From NCBI GenBank assembly GCA_031267375.1, contig JAIRZE010000055.1, forward strand, positions 1-10,018: a DNA stretch of 10,018 nucleotides, read 5' to 3'. The translations under genes were made by a program, and so were the position numbers. The DNA comes from Rickettsiales bacterium. GTDB lineage: Bacteria; Pseudomonadota; Alphaproteobacteria; Rs-D84. Positions 6,377 through 10,018 of the stretch are shown here, one piece after another; positions within the stretch are counted from its first letter, which is position 1, and every line of letters starts with the position of its first letter. Below the pieces are notes generated by a model, which saw only the letters and a list, made by a program, of their open reading frames with translations, was not told the origin of the DNA and did not search any database.

Positions 6377-6427
6377 CAATTATCAATTAGCAATAGTTGC
6401 TAATTGCTAATTGATAATTGATAATTG
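6377..6427 (+). repeat. AT-rich palindromic element, copy 2
   Basis: CAATTAGCAA (6384-6393) and TTGCTAATTG (6397-6406) flank a 3-base loop. After one mismatch the stem continues 6 bp to 6377/6413. A further two GATAATT-type units run to 6427. Both 18-base arm sequences of copy 1 (4316-4374) are present here unchanged. It fills nearly the whole pilP-pilQ gap and ends just before the pilQ ATG, where a ribosome site would be expected. Confidence 0.92.
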
Positions 6428-6429
6428 TT

Positions 6430-8067
6430 ATGAGCGAAGCGAACAATATCTTGAATGAAAAGCGTGGAATAGGTCCGGCGTCCGTGCCGGCCGGCTTGGA
6501 AAACGCGCCCCAGAAAGATGTCATAGACTATCTTTTTTCCGGCGGAAACAAATTGCTGACCGCGACTGCCGCCGAACTGGAATTATCCAAAGACACCCAG
6601 AATCTGATCGCTTATTTCACGGGCGGCGAAATTATAATCTCGCGCACACACCGCTATGACGGGCGCGTTCTGGCCTTTCTGGACTTATTGTCCCGCCAGA
6701 ACAGAAAGATGCTGAATCCGTTTTATTCGGACCTGGGGCTGCTTTCCGGAATTTACAAGTCTTTTGACGCGCGCATCGGCGGCGGGGATGTCCGCTCGCG
6801 CCTTGATTACGACAACCAGATGCAAAAAGACTTTGTGGACATAATCGCGCGTGCGGCCGCCCAGAAAGTTTCCGATATTCATATAGAGGTTGCGGATCAG
6901 ACTACGGTTTATTTTCGTATGGACGGCTCTATCCAGCCGGTTTTGGAATATAATTCCGGATGGGGCGAATCTTTCGTGCGCGCAGCTTTCGCATCCGCCG
7001 ACATATCCAATTCAAACTATGCGCAGAATGAATATCAATCTGCCCAGAAGGACGGGCGCACTCCGCTGCGTGGCACGAAAGACCTGTATCTGCCGATCGG
7101 AATACTGGGCGTTCGTATGCAGTTCAATCCGGTGGCGTTCGGATCGCGCTATGTCGTTATGCGCCTGCTGTACGATAATCCGTCGCAGGGGATAAAGACC
7201 GAGCAGGAATTCGGAGAGTACGAGCAAAAGCTGCTATTGCGCCTGCGCGCGTATCCGACGGGCCTGGTGGTGGTGGCCGGTCCGACCAGCTCTGGAAAAT
7301 CCACGACCTTGGTTCACAATATGGCCCAGATGCTGAAAGAGCGGAACTATGAAATCAATCTGATTACTGTGGAAGATCCGGCAGAGCAGAAGATTTTCGG
7401 CGCTCATCAAATGCCGATTGTGAACGCGTCAAACGAAGAGATGCGCGAAGAAAAATTTACCGAGGCCTTGAACGCCGCCCTGCGCAGCGATCCGGATACA
7501 TTAATGGTCGGCGAAGTCCGCACTTTGTCCGCGGCCCAGCTGACGGTAAAGGGCGCGCTTTCCGGGCACAATGTCTGGACGACTTTGCACGCGAATTCCG
7601 CTATGGCCGCGCTGACCCGCCTGCTGGATATGGGCGTAGAGGGATTCAAGCTGAAAGACGAGACTATGATGCGCGGATTGGTTTCTATGCGCTTGTTTCG
7701 GAAAGTCTGCCCGCATTGCCGCGAAAGATTAAGCGATCATCCGGAACATCCTGCATACGGTCGCGTCAAAGATTCATTCGGAGAAATCGGCCTGCGCCAG
7801 GTTTATATCCGCGGCGCCGGGTGCGAGGAATGCAAAGGCAAGGGCACGCTGGGGCGGATAAAAGCAGGCGAGATTATAATTACGGACAACGAATTTCTGC
7901 GCCTGGCATTATCTGGGGATACTGCGGCGGCGGTTAAATATTGGCTGGAACAGCTGGACGGTCGGACATTAAAGGAATCCGCAATGGAATTGATGTTAAA
8001 GGGCGTGATTGGCGTTGAAGAGTTGGAGCGCTGGGTGGGGTTATTGGATCAGCCCGGCGTGTACTGA
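6430..8067 (+). CDS. pilQ: Type IVb pilus assembly ATPase, PilQ/GspE family
   Basis: A 545-residue secretion ATPase of the GspE/PilB superfamily; in R64-type loci this ATPase is called PilQ and powers pilin extrusion from the cytoplasmic side. An N-terminal region (1-130) precedes the N2-like domain with KVSDIHIEV (about 146-154). The motor domain has Walker A GPTSSGKSTT (284-293), the Asp box ITVEDPAE (from 312), Walker B DTLMVGEVR (356-364) and the His box TTLHANSA (384-391). Four cysteines, C427, C430, C465 and C468 (CPHC and CEEC), form the zinc site common in GspE-type ATPases. All catalytic motifs look intact. The ATG at 6430 lacks a visible ribosome site because a palindromic element fills the upstream gap; in-frame TTG codons in that element are less likely starts. 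The name PilQ follows R64 usage and should not be confused with the PilQ secretin of type IVa systems. Confidence 0.92.
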   Translation: MSEANNILNEKRGIGPASVPAGLENAPQKDVIDYLFSGGNKLLTATAAELELSKDTQNLIAYFTGGEIIISRTHRYDGRVLAFLDLLSRQNRKMLNPFYSDLGLLSGIYKSFDARIGGGDVRSRLDYDNQMQKDFVDIIARAAAQKVSDIHIEVADQTTVYFRMDGSIQPVLEYNSGWGESFVRAAFASADISNSNYAQNEYQSAQKDGRTPLRGTKDLYLPIGILGVRMQFNPVAFGSRYVVMRLLYDNPSQGIKTEQEFGEYEQKLLLRLRAYPTGLVVVAGPTSSGKSTTLVHNMAQMLKERNYEINLITVEDPAEQKIFGAHQMPIVNASNEEMREEKFTEALNAALRSDPDTLMVGEVRTLSAAQLTVKGALSGHNVWTTLHANSAMAALTRLLDMGVEGFKLKDETMMRGLVSMRLFRKVCPHCRERLSDHPEHPAYGRVKDSFGEIGLRQVYIRGAGCEECKGKGTLGRIKAGEIIITDNEFLRLALSGDTAAAVKYWLEQLDGRTLKESAMELMLKGVIGVEELERWVGLLDQPGVY

Positions 8068-8093
8068 TTGGTAATTACCCACCCGGTTTTCCT

Positions 8094-8152
8094 GCGGGCG
8101 GTGGCGGGGGAACCGTGGGCGCTTGCCCACTTCCCCGCCCGCCACTGCCCGC
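8094..8152 (+). repeat. Large GC-rich hairpin between pilQ and pilR
   Basis: GCGGGCGGTGGC (8094-8105) pairs with GCCACTGCCCGC (8141-8152), with one G-T wobble. The stem continues imperfectly through GGGGG and CGCCC, and the centre is a perfect GTGGGC-GCTT-GCCCAC hairpin (8115-8130). No T-run follows on the plus strand (ATTAAAAA), so it is not a standard intrinsic terminator. In the 126-base gap it could lower pilR expression or stabilise the pilQ mRNA end; that is inference. Confidence 0.8.
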
Positions 8153-8193
8153 ATTAAAAACAACTGATGAAAATCAAACCCTGATAAGAAAAT

Positions 8194-9267
8194 ATGTCGC
8201 TTGATCTGAATCTTTTATATGCGAAAGCAAACTTCCGTTTTAATACCGAAAAGCGGCTGGCGATGTATCGCAAACTGGCATCGCTGCTTCGCAATAATTT
8301 CACGCTTATGGATGCGCTGGGGCGCATAGAGCGCGTGGAATCCAAAGGCGGAACAAAACCGGACGAGCCCTTTGCCATAGCTATGCGCGCCTGGCAGAAA
8401 AATTTAGAGCGCGGGCAATCTTTCAGCGATGCCACGCGCGGCTGGATTCCAATTAACGAAACCCTGATGATGACGCTGGGCGATGTTTCAAAGCTGCACA
8501 TTGCCATTGAAAATGTCGTGCGCGTCATAGAAGGCACGAAAAAAATCAGCGGGTCTATGCTGAACGCCGTCGCATATCCTTTGTTTTTATTGGCGCTGAC
8601 TTTCGGAATTATCGTTATGGTCGGGCTTTATCTGGTGCCGCCTTTGATAGAGGCCGCGGGCACTGATGTAGTATGGCGCGGCACGGCTGCGTCCCTGGTC
8701 TGGGTTGCGGATTTTTCCAAGAATTACTGGTATGTATTTGCGGGCGCATTTGTTGCCGCGATTTTCGTCGTATGGATTTCTTTTGCGAATTGGTCTGGGC
8801 GAATTCGCGCTAAATTTGATTCTCTGCCGCCGTGGAGTCTTTACAAGATTCAGGTTTCCGTCGGCTGGCTGATGTCTTTGGCGGCTATGGTCGGCGCGGG
8901 CGGCAGTCTGCCCGGCGCTATCAAAATGCTGGCGGATAATTCCTCGCCGTATTTGAAGAGCATATTGGATGATACATTAAAGTTCATAGCGAACGGCGAT
9001 AATTTGGGCGGCGCTTTGGCGAATACCGGCCGCAATTTTCCGAATGACGAAATCATAGGGGACTTGGCGATATATGCGGATATGAACGGCTTTGACGAGA
9101 ATTTGAACAAGATAGCGAACGATTATCTGGACGAATCCGTCAGAAAGATGGAGGCTATTTCCAATATCCTGAACAGCGTCGGTATCCTGCTTGTATCCGT
9201 AATCATAGGCTGGGTTGTGTTTGGAACTTTTGATATGCAGGACCAGATAACCGCTGCTATTTCATAA
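8194..9267 (+). CDS. pilR: Type IVb pilus inner-membrane platform protein PilR
   Basis: A 357-residue GspF/PilC-family protein (PilR in R64 naming), the inner-membrane platform on which the ATPase acts during pilus assembly. It shows the usual two-half layout. A cytoplasmic N-terminal helical domain (about 20-120, with MYRKLASLLRNNFTLMDAL) leads to two membrane segments at about 129-153 and 177-198. A second cytoplasmic domain (213-315, with GWLMSLAAMVGAGGSLPGAI) is followed by a final membrane segment at 325-345. Length is typical for the R64-like branch. The ATG at 8194 has only a weak purine-rich upstream sequence. It follows pilQ after a gap holding a large GC-rich hairpin, so its level may differ from upstream genes. 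No pilin gene follows; the next genes are a toxin-antitoxin pair with their own promoter. Confidence 0.92.
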   Translation: MSLDLNLLYAKANFRFNTEKRLAMYRKLASLLRNNFTLMDALGRIERVESKGGTKPDEPFAIAMRAWQKNLERGQSFSDATRGWIPINETLMMTLGDVSKLHIAIENVVRVIEGTKKISGSMLNAVAYPLFLLALTFGIIVMVGLYLVPPLIEAAGTDVVWRGTAASLVWVADFSKNYWYVFAGAFVAAIFVVWISFANWSGRIRAKFDSLPPWSLYKIQVSVGWLMSLAAMVGAGGSLPGAIKMLADNSSPYLKSILDDTLKFIANGDNLGGALANTGRNFPNDEIIGDLAIYADMNGFDENLNKIANDYLDESVRKMEAISNILNSVGILLVSVIIGWVVFGTFDMQDQITAAIS

Positions 9268-9271
9268 ACGC

Positions 9272-9300
9272 TTGACTTTTGTACTTTTTGTAGATACAAT
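9272..9300 (+). promoter_or_regulatory. brnTA promoter with candidate operator
   Basis: TTGACT (9272-9277), a 17-base spacer and TACAAT (9295-9300) form a strong promoter. TTGTA at 9279-9283 and TACAA at 9295-9299 are inverted, and TTGTA repeats at 9288-9292. BrnA antitoxins are known to repress their own operon, so these repeats could be the binding site; that part is inference. Confidence 0.65.
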
Positions 9301-9315
9301 AAATAGGAATAAATA

Positions 9316-9588
9316 ATGATTTACGAATGGGATGAAAATAAAAGAAAGACAAACCTTGAAAAACACGGCTTGGATTTCGTATTGGCAAAACTTATCATAA
9401 ATTCGCCTGATATGTATGATGTTATTGACGATAGATTTGATTATGGCGAAGAGCGGCATTTAGCCTATGCCCGCATAAACGAAGTTTATTTATGCTTATG
9501 TTATGTTCCGAAAACAAAAGATTTGATCAGGGTCATATCATTGCGTTTCGCACACAAAAAAGAATGGAAGAAATTAAAATGGCAATAA
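9316..9588 (+). CDS. brnT: BrnT family ribonuclease toxin
   Basis: A 90-residue protein matching the BrnT family, a RelE-fold ribonuclease toxin that blocks translation when free of its partner BrnA. Visible family features are the opening YEWDENKRKTNLEKHGLDF, the central DDRFDYGEERHLAYAR, and the C-terminal RVISLRFAHKKEW. Length is typical and the frame is intact. The start has AGGA 7 bases upstream and a strong promoter of its own, so it is expressed apart from the pilus genes. The toxin-first order with overlapping antitoxin is usual for brnTA. It is more AT-rich than the neighbouring pilus genes, consistent with recent gain. Confidence 0.92.
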   Translation: MIYEWDENKRKTNLEKHGLDFVLAKLIINSPDMYDVIDDRFDYGEERHLAYARINEVYLCLCYVPKTKDLIRVISLRFAHKKEWKKLKWQ

Positions 9589-9884
9589 AAAAATATACAG
9601 ATTTGCAAATGGATAAATTAGTTGATAAAACCGATTGGGCGCGCGTAAAAAAAATGCGCGATCGGAATATTGATTTTTCTGATGCGCCGATGGCTGCGCG
9701 CGGGATGTTGTCAGGCGCTGTTCGGCACAACCTTGGGCGGCCGGTGAAAGACGATAAAAAAGTGGCGACGAATCTGCGCTTGGATAAAAGGGTCATAGAA
9801 GGCTTCAAAAAGACAGGTCCCGGCTGGCAGACGCGCATAAACGACAGTTTGCTGAATTCTTTGAAAATGTTCGGTCTGTTATAG
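9579..9884 (+). CDS. brnA: BrnA family antitoxin
   Basis: A 101-residue BrnA-like antitoxin that binds and neutralises BrnT and represses the operon through a ribbon-helix-helix DNA-binding domain. The N-terminal part carries TDWARVKKMRDRNIDFSDAP, a typical BrnA segment. The C-terminal part has ATNLRLDKRVIEGFKKTGPGWQTRIN, matching the usual RLD...GxGyQTRIN block. I chose the ATG at 9579, which has GGAAG 8 bases upstream and overlaps brnT by 10 bases; an in-frame ATG at 9564 would add five residues. Coupled translation with the toxin is likely. Confidence 0.9.
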   Translation: MAIKKYTDLQMDKLVDKTDWARVKKMRDRNIDFSDAPMAARGMLSGAVRHNLGRPVKDDKKVATNLRLDKRVIEGFKKTGPGWQTRINDSLLNSLKMFGLL

Positions 9885-9894
9885 TTCTTTCACT

Positions 9895-9919
9895 GCAAAG
9901 GCGCATTCGGCGCCTTTGC
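9895..9919. terminator. Hairpin between convergent brnA and minus-strand gene
   Basis: GCAAAGGCGC (9895-9904) and GCGCCTTTGC (9910-9919) form a perfect 10-bp stem with the loop ATTCG. It lies 10 bases after the brnA stop and touches the stop codon of the minus-strand frame. It probably terminates both genes, though neither side has a strong T-run. Confidence 0.6.
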
Positions 9920-10017
9920 TATACCATAAACGGCAGGTTTTCCAAGTTCCCTTCCGCAACCCTTACATTCACATCTATTACCATAAACACAGTATCAGGC
10001 GTCGGCTGCTGGATTCC
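9919..10017 (-). CDS. C-terminal end of an unrecognised gene, cut by window edge
   Basis: On the minus strand an open frame enters from the right edge and ends with TAG at 9921-9919, giving 32 residues (GIQQPTPDTVFMVIDVNV, then RVAEGNLENLPFMV). The alternating hydrophobic pattern suggests beta strands. The stop sits directly against a perfect hairpin, which fits a real gene end convergent with brnA. I do not recognise the family and the piece is too short for a functional call; a chance frame cannot be excluded. Confidence 0.45.
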   Translation of the reverse strand, partial: GIQQPTPDTVFMVIDVNVRVAEGNLENLPFMV

Positions 10018-10018
10018 G

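Noticed and set aside
2153..6427. CRISPR array
   Set aside because: The repeats are short tandem units in inverted pairs with no regular spacers, no shared repeat across all sites and no cas genes.
8094..8152. Intrinsic terminator after pilQ
   Set aside because: The stem is strong but no T-run follows on the plus strand, and pilR continues the operon.

Overview
The window looks like an alphaproteobacterial chromosome segment of moderate GC content. The best evidence is an initiator tRNA with a C1:A72 mismatch and an A29:U41 pair in the anticodon stem, a variant known from alphaproteobacteria. A DUF374 acyltransferase-like gene next to lpxK also fits. Lipid A genes show that the cell is Gram-negative. 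I cannot place it below class.

Layout. 1-87: terminator of the first gene. 88-837 (minus): membrane-anchored SIMPL-domain protein. 922-1064: promoter, tRNA-fMet and terminator, a self-contained unit. 1075-4310: an envelope operon with its own promoter, holding a DUF374 acyltransferase-like protein, lpxK, lpxC and a small lipoprotein, closed by a terminator. 4316-9267: a type IVb pilus assembly block in the order pilO2-pilP-pilQ-pilR, the same order as in the thin pilus locus of plasmid R64. The secretin and pilin genes are not in the window. 9272-9884: a brnT-brnA toxin-antitoxin pair with its own promoter. 9919-10017 (minus): the tail of an unrecognised gene, convergent with brnA across a shared hairpin.

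The most unusual signal is a set of six inverted repeats between 2153 and 6427. Each arm is a short run of 7-nt (once 8-nt) tandem units, and the partner arm is its reverse complement. The unit sequence differs between sites: GAGTAGA, GGCAAAR (two sites), GGACAAAA, and AATTAGC/AATTATC (two sites). Two pairs lie in frame inside lpxK, where the arms sit in variable stretches and conserved lpxK sequence forms the 'loop'. One spans the lpxC/lipoprotein junction. One encodes both the basic and the hydrophobic part of the PilP signal peptide. Two near-identical AT-rich copies precede pilO2 and pilQ. Gain or loss of one unit inside a gene would shift the frame, so these tracts could switch lipid A or pilus genes on and off. 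That is inference; the repeats themselves are visible in the sequence.

Together the genes serve the cell envelope: lipid A synthesis (LpxC deacetylation, LpxK 4'-phosphorylation), a possible lipid acyltransferase, a lipoprotein, and the inner-membrane and ATPase parts of a type IVb pilus.
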